Assembly: GCA_965243345.1 (NCBI GenBank)
Contig: CBDEUR010000003.1
Coordinates: 186,001 to 250,000 of the forward strand
Direction of reading: 5' to 3'
Length of the DNA stretch: 64,000 nt
Source: Bin52 sp965243345
GTDB taxonomy: Bacteria; Pseudomonadota; Alphaproteobacteria; Thalassobaculales; Thalassobaculaceae
Under the pieces are notes generated by a model. The model did no database searches and was not told where the DNA came from. It worked only from the letters and a program-made list of their open reading frames with translations. Positions within the stretch are counted from its first letter, which is position 1, and every line of letters starts with the position of its first letter. Positions 19,090 to 26,942 of this stretch are shown piece after piece. The position numbers were made by a program, and so were the translations under genes.

Positions 19090-19953
19090 ATGGGCATTCA
19101 CAACAGCCTGGTTCTGGTATCGGACAGCGAAGCGGAACCGGCCGTCGAGACCGCGTTCCTGCTTGCCGAGCAGTCGCAGGGGCACGTGACCGGGGTTCAT
19201 GTCACTGGTGACTCTGTGCTCAACATGCCACCGATCATCGAGGGGATGACCGAACGCCAGATCATGCGTGAGTTCGAGGGCATGCGTGAGCGCCTCAGCG
19301 GCCTGGAAGGTGATGCCCAGCGACTGTTCGACGAGGTGGCGTCCCGCCACTCGGCAGCCCGGGCCAGCGAGGCGGCGGAAGGACAGGGGGTGACGGCAAG
19401 CTGGCTGGTTCTGGCCGGCCGGGCCGAGCGGGTGCTGTCCGAACGCGCCCGGGTCTTTGACCTGCTGATCAGCGGGGTGGCCGGGAACACCGCGGGTGAA
19501 TCGACGCTGTCTGCCCTCGAACACGCGGTGTTCGATGCCGGTCGTCCTGTCCTGGTGGTGCCGCGAACCGTACCGAAGAGCATCGGGTCGACGATCATGA
19601 TCGGCTGGAACCGGGCGGCCAACGCGGCCCGGGCGGTGATGGCGGCCATGCCGTTGCTGAAGTCCGCGCAGCGGGTGGTGATCGGGTATGTGGATACCGG
19701 CGCCAAGTCGGGTCCCTCGGCCGAGGACCTTGCATCGAGCCTGTCGTGGCACGGGATCACGGCCGAGGTTCGCACCATCTCGGCGGGTGGAGCCCCGGTC
19801 TCCGACCTCCTGATGAGCGAAGCCGCCGACATCGGCGCCGACCTGGTGGTGATGGGGGCGTATTCACACAGCCGGATGCGGGAATTCGTCCTGGGCGGCG
19901 TGACCCGCCAGGCGTTGCGCCGCGTGGTGACGCCGATCATGCTGATGCACTGA
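19090..19953 (+). CDS. Universal stress protein with two tandem Usp domains
   Basis: The 287 aa product consists of two Usp-like halves. The second ends with ADLVVMGAYSHSRMREFVLG and VTRQALRRVVTPIMLMH, matching the G-2x-G-9x-G-type nucleotide-binding tail of the family in degenerate form. The first half contains DLLISGVAGNTAG and RPVLVVPR. GAGGAGC precedes the ATG. It is probably monocistronic; a hairpin follows the stop. Confidence 0.85.
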   Translation: MGIHNSLVLVSDSEAEPAVETAFLLAEQSQGHVTGVHVTGDSVLNMPPIIEGMTERQIMREFEGMRERLSGLEGDAQRLFDEVASRHSAARASEAAEGQGVTASWLVLAGRAERVLSERARVFDLLISGVAGNTAGESTLSALEHAVFDAGRPVLVVPRTVPKSIGSTIMIGWNRAANAARAVMAAMPLLKSAQRVVIGYVDTGAKSGPSAEDLASSLSWHGITAEVRTISAGGAPVSDLLMSEAADIGADLVVMGAYSHSRMREFVLGGVTRQALRRVVTPIMLMH

Positions 19954-19954
19954 C

Positions 19955-19973
19955 CGGCCGGAACATCCGGCCG
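19955..19973. terminator. Hairpin between convergent usp and rnhA
   Basis: A perfect eight-base stem CGGCCGGA/TCCGGCCG with a three-base loop begins just after the usp stop and ends 15 bases from the rnhA stop. There is no T tract, so it is at best an imperfect bidirectional terminator. Confidence 0.45.
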
Positions 19974-19988
19974 TCCGGAGCCGAACTC

Positions 19989-20414
19989 CTACGGGATCGC
20001 GCCGCGCGCCAGCGCGTCGGCCTGTTCGTTTTCCGGATGGCCGGCGTGGCCCTTGACCCAGTGCCACCTGACGTCGTGGGGCAGGGCGGCCTGCTGCAGC
20101 CGGCGCCAGAGTTCGGCGTTCCTGACCGGGGTGCCGGCCGCCGTGACCCAGCCGCGGCGTTCCCAGTTCCTGATCCAGCGGGTGATGCCGTCGCGCACAT
20201 AGGTGCTGTCGGTGTGCAGGTCGACGCTGACCGGCCGCGTGAGCGCCTCCAGCGCACGGATTGCGGCCATCAGTTCCATGCGGTTGTTTGTGGTGTCGGG
20301 GTCGCCGCCGGAGATCTCCCTGCGATGCGATCCCCAGGCCAGCACCGCTCCCCAGCCGCCCGGACCGGGATTGCCGCTGCACGCGCCGTCGGTATAGATC
20401 TGCACCCGCTCCAT
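19989..20414 (-). CDS. rnhA: Ribonuclease HI
   Basis: RNase HI degrades RNA in RNA:DNA hybrids. The 141 aa product from MERVQIYTDGACSGNPGPGG contains the four catalytic carboxylates: Asp in YTDG, Glu in NRMELMAAI, Asp in HTDSTYV and Asp in NEQADALA. An upstream in-frame ATG at 20483 would add 23 unrelated residues and is not favoured. In many Alphaproteobacteria rnhA directly follows ispH-thrB; here 5.5 kb of accessory DNA separates them. Confidence 0.95.
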   Translation of the reverse strand: MERVQIYTDGACSGNPGPGGWGAVLAWGSHRREISGGDPDTTNNRMELMAAIRALEALTRPVSVDLHTDSTYVRDGITRWIRNWERRGWVTAAGTPVRNAELWRRLQQAALPHDVRWHWVKGHAGHPENEQADALARGAIP

Positions 20415-20740
20415 CGCCCGCCCCACATGCCAGACACCGGCGAGCCGGTCAAACCGCTCCGCCCGGGGGAGTTGAACGGACATCCGGATCGGAACGCCTC
20501 AAGGCCGCGGGAGGTGCTGCGTCCGGCCCTGCATCCGGGTCGGAAGCTGCAGGTTTCGGGCCCACGGGCCGGGTACCGTGGCGGACCGCGTCTTCGGCCC
20601 GTCGCATGACAATCAGCGTTTCGGTGCGCCGGAACACCTGGGTTCGGATGCCTGTGCCGAGGTCGACCCGGACACCGTCCCGGCCGGCGGACGTCCCGCC
20701 GGAATCGATCGCCTCACCGCACACCGATCGACAGGGAACC
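20415..20740. other. Gene-free stretch upstream of rnhA
   Basis: About 325 bases of high-GC sequence without a credible gene. The minus-strand frame continuing below the DUF433 gene is open but has no recognisable domain, and it does not look like the DUF5615 partner usually found beside DUF433. It forms the left edge of the accessory insertion between rnhA and thrB. Confidence 0.5.
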
Positions 20741-20992
20741 TCACACTTCCGGAATCCTGACAGCCGACAGGGACTCACCGGCGACGGTCGCGTGAGCGTA
20801 TGCCGTGCACGCCAGGATGTCGTCCGGTTCCAGGCCCGGATAGTCGTCGAGAAGATCTTCATGAATGCCCCCCTGCGCCAGCAGGCTCGGGATCAGTTCC
20901 ACCAGGATCCGCATGTCGCGGATGATGGGCTTGCCGCCAAGGACATCCGGGCGAGCCGTAATTCTTTCGAGCAACTTCGTTCGGTCAATCAC
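20741..20992 (-). CDS. DUF433-domain protein (antitoxin-like)
   Basis: The 83 aa product has the DUF433 pattern RITARPDVLGGKPIIRDMRI followed by LLDDYPGLEPDDILACTAYA, a winged-helix-like fold usually serving as antitoxin to a DUF5615 PIN-like toxin. A GTG at 20992 is preceded by GGAG at suitable distance; an ATG four codons further upstream (21004) is the alternative. No DUF5615 gene follows, so it is a solitary antitoxin-like gene. Confidence 0.72.
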   Translation of the reverse strand: MIDRTKLLERITARPDVLGGKPIIRDMRILVELIPSLLAQGGIHEDLLDDYPGLEPDDILACTAYAHATVAGESLSAVRIPEV

Positions 20993-21004
20993 GGTTTTCT
21001 CCAT

Positions 21005-21669
21005 TCCTCGGCAGTATGATCGCTTGCTCTGCCGGCTGCCGGTGAACGCGGGCATGTTCGCAGACCACGGCACGGCAGACGGAGGGTATCCGGAATCCCG
21101 CGTTCGGCGAGGCGCCGCCGAACCAGGTAGCCGTCGTGCCGGAGCTCGGACCGGTCGCGGTGGTCACACCGCGGCGTTGAGGCGGACGCCCCCTTCAGAG
21201 GCAGCTGGACTCGGCGTGCATCCTCGTCAGGGCCTGCCGGGACATGCCGGCCTGGATCCGTTGCGGAGTGATCGGGCGCTGTCGCCTGGTATTTCCATTG
21301 ATCTGGTTCGCGACAGTGCCGAAACAGAGAGGGCAGGGCGCGTGGGACTGGTTGGCGAATTGATGGGGGAACCGTTGCATGGCACGCGGCCTCCGCGTCG
21401 TGCAACTCGGTCTCACCACGATGCGCGTCGATCACCTCAAAGGACGCGTTACGATCAGTGACTTCGACGTCGGGCGGCATATCCACGGCCACCGTCGTCA
21501 GCCGCGGGTGGAGTCCGTGCTTCCGCTCGTGCGCTTCGGACAACCGCACACGCAACTCGTCCCCGACGAACCCGGTGAGCGTGGCTCAGTTGCGCTCCTC
21601 GATCCGTAGTCGACTGCCGTACCGCTGACATCCTCAGGACGTACCCGTGACGCTGAGCCGGACGGCGTG
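21005..21669. other. Degenerate stretch between DUF433 and hipA
   Basis: About 665 bases hold no intact gene. The only recognisable content is a relic of an alpha/beta hydrolase gene on the plus strand, listed separately. The remaining sequence has open frames on both strands without family features. Confidence 0.5.
21226..21390 (+). pseudogene. Relic of an alpha/beta hydrolase gene
   Basis: Conceptual translation gives GLPGHAGLDPLRSDRALS, then SIDLVRDSAETERAGRVGLVG and ELMGE. This aligns residue by residue with the intact hydrolase at 18226-19035 (DLPGHGGSAPWRGDRALS, VDLVRGVAETEGAKRLVLVG, ESMGG). At DNA level CGGGCGCTGTCGC and TTGATCTGGTTCGCG are shared blocks. The nucleophile elbow has lost its Ser (GELMGE instead of GESMGG), and no start or remaining domain is present. 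Confidence 0.75.
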
Positions 21670-22902
21670 TCACTGATCCTGTCCCGGAACCCGGATCGCT
21701 GTCGCGTAGACGGCGAGGTCCGATGCGCTCATCCGAAGCTGTCGCGCCACCTGTTGCCACCCGTCCAATGCAGCCGCGACTTCATCGATGATGGCATTGG
21801 CCCGGACCAGGTCCAGCGCGAAATACGGTGCGGCGGCGCGGGCCAGGTCCAGATCGGCGTCCGGTCCTTCTTCCGATATCCAGGTCGTGAGTTCCCGCGC
21901 CCTTTCGGTCAGCGGCACCGGGTTCAGGTCATAGGCTGGTGAGAGGCGCCACTTGTTGTCGTGATCGTAGAGGAAGCCATGGTTGCGGAGATGATCGTCC
22001 AGATTGCCGACCAGCACGTTGAACACGATACGCCTCCAAAGCTCATGCAGATCTTCGGTCGGTGCGCTCGAATGCACCCTGATGACCTCTGCGATATCCG
22101 TATACGCCGCTTCGTCGCCGTCACTGAGCCCGAGCAGGGTCATGGCGGAAACGAAAGGAATTCTCCGGCCTTCATCGCGGTCGAACCGTGTGATCAGGGA
22201 CACTGGCCGGCCGGCCACCTCGACCAGGGTTGCCCGGGCAACATTGATGCCTGCGGCGGGGGCGAGGGTCATTGCCAGGACTTCGCCATGGGGGATGCTG
22301 CGATCGTCATCATTCTTCGGAAACTTGGCGACTGCCAGGCGACCGTTGTTGTCGATGACGGCGGATTTCGGGCGGGCGCCACCGAGAGGCGAGCCTTCGT
22401 CGAGCAGGAGCTTCAGGTCTTCGGAGGTTTCGCTGTTGGTCAGGACCGCATCGGCGGCGTCAAGAAGCGCCGGAAGCCGGATCAGGGGAGGTACGCGGTA
22501 ACGGCCGATGTTGTGGTCGAAGGTCTCCTCGCCTTCCCGGCGGTACCGGAGCGCGCCGATTCTCGTCCCGTCGTTGATGGCGAGGAGATAGTCGATCCCG
22601 GACAGGGTGCGCTGCTCGCCGGCCTTGCGAAAGGCGCGCCGTACCACCTGCTGGCCCCAGCGGTCCGGAGCAGAGTCGCGCAACGCGCCAGGCAAGCCGG
22701 ACTTGTTCGACGACGTGTATATCTGCCGGCGTTCAAGCGGCAGGTTCGCCGGATCCAGGGCGAAAGCGCCGGGGCGGCCATGCCACGCGTCGGCGTATTC
22801 GAAGACCGAGCTCTGGCCATGTCGCCTGGCGAGATATCGACATCGGCCGACCAGGTGTGTCTGGCCACCATGCTCGATATGGACCTCGATCGTGTCGGTC
22901 AT
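21670..22902 (-). CDS. hipA: HipA-type serine/threonine kinase toxin
   Basis: HipA kinases inactivate targets such as glutamyl-tRNA synthetase and induce dormancy. The 410 aa product has the HipA N-subdomain, the Ser/Gly-rich loop SPLGGARPKSAV (about residues 171-182), and the catalytic segment NVLVGNLDDHLRNHGFLYD. The metal-binding LSPAYDLNP follows. All key kinase motifs look intact. The gene overlaps hipB by four bases (ATGA), the usual antitoxin-first operon. Confidence 0.92.
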   Translation of the reverse strand: MTDTIEVHIEHGGQTHLVGRCRYLARRHGQSSVFEYADAWHGRPGAFALDPANLPLERRQIYTSSNKSGLPGALRDSAPDRWGQQVVRRAFRKAGEQRTLSGIDYLLAINDGTRIGALRYRREGEETFDHNIGRYRVPPLIRLPALLDAADAVLTNSETSEDLKLLLDEGSPLGGARPKSAVIDNNGRLAVAKFPKNDDDRSIPHGEVLAMTLAPAAGINVARATLVEVAGRPVSLITRFDRDEGRRIPFVSAMTLLGLSDGDEAAYTDIAEVIRVHSSAPTEDLHELWRRIVFNVLVGNLDDHLRNHGFLYDHDNKWRLSPAYDLNPVPLTERARELTTWISEEGPDADLDLARAAAPYFALDLVRANAIIDEVAAALDGWQQVARQLRMSASDLAVYATAIRVPGQDQ

Positions 22903-23234
22903 GACTGCGGCCGGGCGCGGCGGCGCGGTTGCACCTTCCTGGGCAGTCGATCTTCGTCGATGTCCAGTCCGAGAGTGTCGCCGCGGCGGTCAGCCGCCTG
23001 GGCGAGACGCTCGGCGAGCCCCAGAATGGCCAATACGGCTACGTATATTCCGATCGAGACCGAAGGATCGCCGCGTTCGACCTTGTAGAGCGTACCACGA
23101 CTGACGAAGGCACGTTCTGCCATCGAGACCGTCGAGATGCGACGTTTCTTGCGCGCGACCGCGATGTCCGCACCCAGCTTGACGAGGGCATGTCTGGCTG
23201 CCCTGGGCAGCGCATGTGTCGCTCGCGTCTTCAT
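22899..23234 (-). CDS. hipB: HipB-like Xre-family antitoxin
   Basis: The 111 aa product contains an Xre helix-turn-helix (LGADIAVARKKRRISTVSMA, then AFVSRGTLYKVERGDPSVS) followed by LAILGLAERLAQAAD and a basic tail. It would neutralise HipA and repress the operon by binding the palindrome just upstream. It is the first gene of the hipBA pair. The basic RRRARPQS tail overlaps the hipA start. Confidence 0.9.
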   Translation of the reverse strand: MKTRATHALPRAARHALVKLGADIAVARKKRRISTVSMAERAFVSRGTLYKVERGDPSVSIGIYVAVLAILGLAERLAQAADRRGDTLGLDIDEDRLPRKVQPRRRARPQS

Positions 23235-23237
23235 GGC

Positions 23238-23289
23238 TTGTCTTATTTTTCAAGCAATATCACAGATGATTGTCTTTTATATAAGACAA
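23238..23289 (-). promoter_or_regulatory. hipBA promoter/operator with palindromic repeats
   Basis: The AT-rich segment upstream of hipB contains a perfect inverted repeat, TTGTCTT (23270-23276) and AAGACAA (23283-23289), spaced by TTATAT. A second TTGTCTT half-site lies at 23238-23244, close to the hipB start. This spacing of two sites is typical of autoregulated hipBA operators. Read on the minus strand the palindrome includes TATATAAA, a possible -10 region. Confidence 0.65.
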
Positions 23290-23296
23290 TTGAGGA

Positions 23297-23851
23297 TGGA
23301 TCAACCGACTTCCCGGCCCGATCGCAACTGCACGGGGAGGACCGTTGCGAAGGCCGGGTTCACCCTCGCCGTGTGGGTCGCTTCGACGGGCCAGGGGAAC
23401 GGCATCGACGATTCGCCGAAACCCGGTCCCGCGCGGGCTTCTGGCGCCGGCCGGGCTCGTGCCTCATCTGGCATGGCTCCAAGGTTCGGGCCGGCAGTGA
23501 GCGGCATGCAGGCCTTACGGACTCGACCCGTTTCCTACGGAGCGTTCGCCGCCATCATCGCACAGCCGTCCCTGCCGCCGGGCTGAACTGTACGGAATCC
23601 CGAGAACAGCGGGCGGCGTTCTCCGGCGGGCCCGGATCCTTCAACTCCGTGCAACTGCGCGTTTGTCTCGCCGTCCGGTGCACTACTGACAGGCTCGATT
23701 GTACGGGGTCCGGAAATCGGTCGGTGTTGCTCGGTTTTCATCCACGCCGGGGCTCCGGGCGGTCCATGAACCGGCCCACTCCCGAATTCTCCATCGCGAT
23801 GCCCCGGACCGGGCGTTGCGCCCTCACGTACCATCGTCTTGCGAGCGCAGA
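23297..23851. other. Gene-free stretch between hipB and the DDAH-like gene
   Basis: About 555 bases, GC-rich, with only short overlapping frames on both strands and no family signature. I see no transposase or RNA gene in it. Confidence 0.45.
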
Positions 23852-24646
23852 TCACCCCGGGGGAGAAAACCTCAGCGACAGGCAGGACATTCCGCCATCG
23901 AGCTTTGCCGCTTCCGTGTTTCGGACGGGTCTCAGGCTGTATCCAAGTGGAACGAGACGCTCGGCGGTCCTCGGGAAACCGTCCGGGACCAGCACCAGGT
24001 CATTGAACCTGACGGCGTTGGCGGATGCGTCTTCGCCATCGGCGGTGTGAACGACCCGGTAGCCCGCAAAGCAGCCGGACGCGGAGAGCCGTGGTGTGGC
24101 CAGGATGGTCTCCTCGTCGAGCACCGCGCAGTCGGTCTTGAAGTGCAGGACGCCACGCGGCACCGACACCTCCCGCACCGTATATCCCCATGCGGCCACG
24201 ATGCGTCTCAGAGCGTCGATCCCGTCACGGTCGGTGCGGGCGGATCGCCCGACCAGGATTTCGCTTTCCGTCACCAGGATGTCGCCGCCCTCGATGAACC
24301 CGGGCGCCTCGATGGACCGCATGTCCTCGTAGTGCTGCATGAGGTGCGGCGCGATTGCCCGGACCTCCCCGAGGCGCGACGGTGCGCCGGGGCGCATCAC
24401 GACCGCGCCCTCGGGCAGGCAGAGGGCCGTGTCCTCGACAAAGACCGAGTCGGGGAATGCCTCGAGAGCAGGCAGGACTTCGACGGCCGCTCCGGTCGAG
24501 CGCAGTGCGTCCACGTAGTCCGCATGGTGCCGTGTGAACGAGGAGTGATCCGGTGCGCCCGTATCGACCGCGCGCAAACCGTCCACGACGGTCGCAGCGG
24601 GCCTGCGCACGATGGCGTGAGTGAAGGTGCAGGAGCGGCTTGTCAT
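23852..24646 (-). CDS. Dimethylarginine dimethylaminohydrolase-like enzyme
   Basis: DDAH hydrolyses methylated arginines to citrulline and methylamines. The 264 aa product has the pentein-fold signatures FVEDTALCLPEGAVVMRPG, GFIEGGDILVTESEILVG, the catalytic His in LHFKTDCAVLDE and the catalytic Cys near residue 255 (DGGMSCLSLRF). Length matches bacterial DDAH. It lies in the accessory insertion beside hipBA. A related arginine deiminase-family activity cannot be excluded. Confidence 0.87.
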   Translation of the reverse strand: MTSRSCTFTHAIVRRPAATVVDGLRAVDTGAPDHSSFTRHHADYVDALRSTGAAVEVLPALEAFPDSVFVEDTALCLPEGAVVMRPGAPSRLGEVRAIAPHLMQHYEDMRSIEAPGFIEGGDILVTESEILVGRSARTDRDGIDALRRIVAAWGYTVREVSVPRGVLHFKTDCAVLDEETILATPRLSASGCFAGYRVVHTADGEDASANAVRFNDLVLVPDGFPRTAERLVPLGYSLRPVRNTEAAKLDGGMSCLSLRFSPPG

Positions 24647-25026
24647 TCGCGAACAGGGGAAGTACCGAATTCCGGACGATCAGGATAGCCGGCATCGACC
24701 GTCCGTCAAAGGCGATGGAGCATCTGTGGAACCGTCGCGTTCTCCCCACGGCACGGCACCGTGCCGGATGCACAGGGTGCCCGCGCGCACCACTATTGCC
24801 CGCCGCTCTGCTCAGCTCAACAACCTGATTCCGCGCAACAGGAGCACCTGCTCCACGATAGGTTCCCTGATCGTGAACCTCTGCGGAACCTTCAGCAACC
24901 GGCCCTTGCCTTTGCAGCGTCTTCAAGTACACACTCCGATAACAACGTCGGAACAGCAGTTTAATCGGTTGCCCGCGCAGGAGAGGCACTGGGAATACAT
25001 GCAACATGGTATCGGGAGTTCGGAAG
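24647..25026. other. Gene-free stretch upstream of the AT-rich nuclease-like gene
   Basis: About 380 bases with falling GC towards the right end. No gene or repeat is recognised. It should hold the divergent promoters of the DDAH-like gene and of the gene at 25027. Confidence 0.4.
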
Positions 25027-25830
25027 ATGGGATTCAGTTATTTTGGCGGAAAACGATGGGCGGATATCACCCGAGAGGAACGTTTTTTCTGTCAGCATCT
25101 GTTCACCTTGCTCAAGGAAGACTCTGAAAATCGCCTGCTCTCCCATATCAATGAGCAGTCTGGTACCTCGTTTCGTCTAGATGTCGAATGGGAACCTGCG
25201 TTTGAGGTTTGTCTTTATCGTGACCTCAATCATGCTCGGGGAAACCGGAATCATGACTATTCCAGGAAGAGGACTTTTGATCTATGTATGTTCTCTGAAA
25301 ACGCCATCGTTATTTTGGAAGCAAAGGCGCAACAGTCTTTTGAGGTTAGCCAAGTAGAGAACTTCTGTACGGATCGCAAACACGTAAAGGAGATTACACG
25401 CGTCAAGTGTGTTTGGCTTGGTGGACTTGCCTCTAGTGCATACGAGCCGACTGATTTGGTCACACGCGCACTTGATGGACGCTTGGTAACCTGGCAGGCG
25501 CTGAGCCGTATATTCGAGAATGATAAAGTTCTTGCGCGCGCAGATGAATTGTACGACCCAGATGAACTGAAGACGTGGGGGAAGAATAATAAAGGAGGCT
25601 ATCGAACCGGTAGTGAACTGATGGATCTGCACGAGCGCGGTACGAGCCTGTACGTTGGCAGGCAGGGAGGCTTGGATGGTTCAGACTTCTGCGAGGATCT
25701 GCAATCAGGAAGATGGAGGATACACAGGTACGAAACGTCGTCTGGGGACACTTCCCCAAATCGAAACTGGTTTTCGCTGCAGGAATTCGCCAGGGAGGTA
25801 AAGCGTACACAGGCGAAAATGGAGTCTTGA
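25027..25830 (+). CDS. Unknown protein with a PD-(D/E)XK-like motif, horizontally acquired
   Basis: The 267 aa product contains TFDLCMFSENAIVILEAKAQ, giving Asp85 and Glu98-x-Lys100, the spacing of the PD-(D/E)XK nuclease core. No other domain is recognised. The ATG at 25027 follows GGGAG at nine bases; an in-frame ATG seven codons earlier is possible. Base composition is clearly more AT-rich than its neighbours and codon use differs, which indicates recent transfer. Context (toxin-antitoxin genes, interrupted housekeeping cluster) suggests a restriction or defence role, but that is inference. Confidence 0.7.
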   Translation: MGFSYFGGKRWADITREERFFCQHLFTLLKEDSENRLLSHINEQSGTSFRLDVEWEPAFEVCLYRDLNHARGNRNHDYSRKRTFDLCMFSENAIVILEAKAQQSFEVSQVENFCTDRKHVKEITRVKCVWLGGLASSAYEPTDLVTRALDGRLVTWQALSRIFENDKVLARADELYDPDELKTWGKNNKGGYRTGSELMDLHERGTSLYVGRQGGLDGSDFCEDLQSGRWRIHRYETSSGDTSPNRNWFSLQEFAREVKRTQAKMES

Positions 25831-25969
25831 GGCGTCACCTGATTCTCGATGCCTGATCGTTGACACCGACACGGTCGGTCGTTTGCAGCAAGATTCAAGA
25901 CACCGAGACGTACCGGGGTTGTGAACACCATCGGTCTGGCACCGGTCCCACTGCTCGGTCGGTTCCGAC

Positions 25970-26929
25970 CTACAGTCCGTAGGTGCCGGCCCCGCGCACC
26001 TGCTGGTGGGCGCGCAGCTTCTTCAGGTACTCCATCGGGTCCTTGGGCCGGACCAGGGCGCCGGGCGGGTGGTTGAGCCAGTCGTAGAGCCGGGTGAGCA
26101 GGAACCGGATGGCCGCCCCCCGGCAGAGCACCGGCAGTGCGGAGCACTCGGCTTCGTCGAAGGGACGGACCGCCTGGTAGGCAGAGACGAGCAGCCGCGC
26201 CTTGGTCACGTTGAAACTGCCGTCATTCTCGAAACACCAGGCGTTCAGGCAGACGGCGAGATCGTAGGCCAGGAAATCGTTGCACGCGAAGTAGAAGTCG
26301 ATGAGCCCGGAAACGTCCTGGCCAAGGAAAAAGACATTGTCAGGGAACAGGTCGGCGTGGATGACACCGTGCGGCAGGGACCGGGGCCAGTGGGCCTCCA
26401 GCCAGCGCAGTTCGGCATTGAGTTCGTTGAACAGGCCGAAGTAGATCTCGTGATCCTCGAGCTGACACGACGCCAGCAGCGGTCTCCACGCATCGAGCGA
26501 GAGCGCGTTGGTCCGGGTCCGGCCAAAGCCGGCGCCGGCAAGGTGCAGCCGGGCCAGCGCGGTGCCCAGCGACCGGCAGTGTTCAGGCGTGATCCGCCGC
26601 GGCCAGACACCTTCAAGGAAGGTGACCATGGCCGCGGGACGGCCGTTCAGCTGGCGCAGCGTGATGCCATCACGCCCGGCGACCGGTGTCGGACAGGACA
26701 GGCCACGGCTGGACAGGTGGCGCATCAGTTCGAGAAAGAACGGCAGGTCGTCCGGGTTCACCCTCTTCTCGTAGAGGGTCAGGATCCAGCTTCCAGAGGT
26801 GGTCCGGACCAGGAAGTTGGAGTTTTCCACGCCCTCGGCAATGCCGGAAAACGACGTAAGCGTGCCGATATCATAGTCACGAAGGAACCCGTCGAGATCC
26901 TCGTCGCCGACCTGCGTGTAGACGGCCAC
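25970..26929 (-). CDS. thrB: Homoserine kinase, aminoglycoside-phosphotransferase-fold type
   Basis: It phosphorylates homoserine in threonine synthesis. The 319 aa product is of the ThrB2/APH-like type found in Alphaproteobacteria: GVENSNFLVRTTSGSWILTL at the N-terminus, the catalytic HGVIHADLFPDNVFF and the metal-binding GLIDFYFACND. It lies 13 bases downstream of ispH on the same strand, so both are probably cotranscribed. Confidence 0.93.
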   Translation of the reverse strand: MAVYTQVGDEDLDGFLRDYDIGTLTSFSGIAEGVENSNFLVRTTSGSWILTLYEKRVNPDDLPFFLELMRHLSSRGLSCPTPVAGRDGITLRQLNGRPAAMVTFLEGVWPRRITPEHCRSLGTALARLHLAGAGFGRTRTNALSLDAWRPLLASCQLEDHEIYFGLFNELNAELRWLEAHWPRSLPHGVIHADLFPDNVFFLGQDVSGLIDFYFACNDFLAYDLAVCLNAWCFENDGSFNVTKARLLVSAYQAVRPFDEAECSALPVLCRGAAIRFLLTRLYDWLNHPPGALVRPKDPMEYLKKLRAHQQVRGAGTYGL

Positions 26930-26942
26930 GACGAAGCCCGGG

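Noticed and set aside
21961..23088. Plus-strand frame of 375 codons opposite hipA
   Set aside because: hipA on the minus strand has all kinase motifs and its own operator; the plus frame has none.
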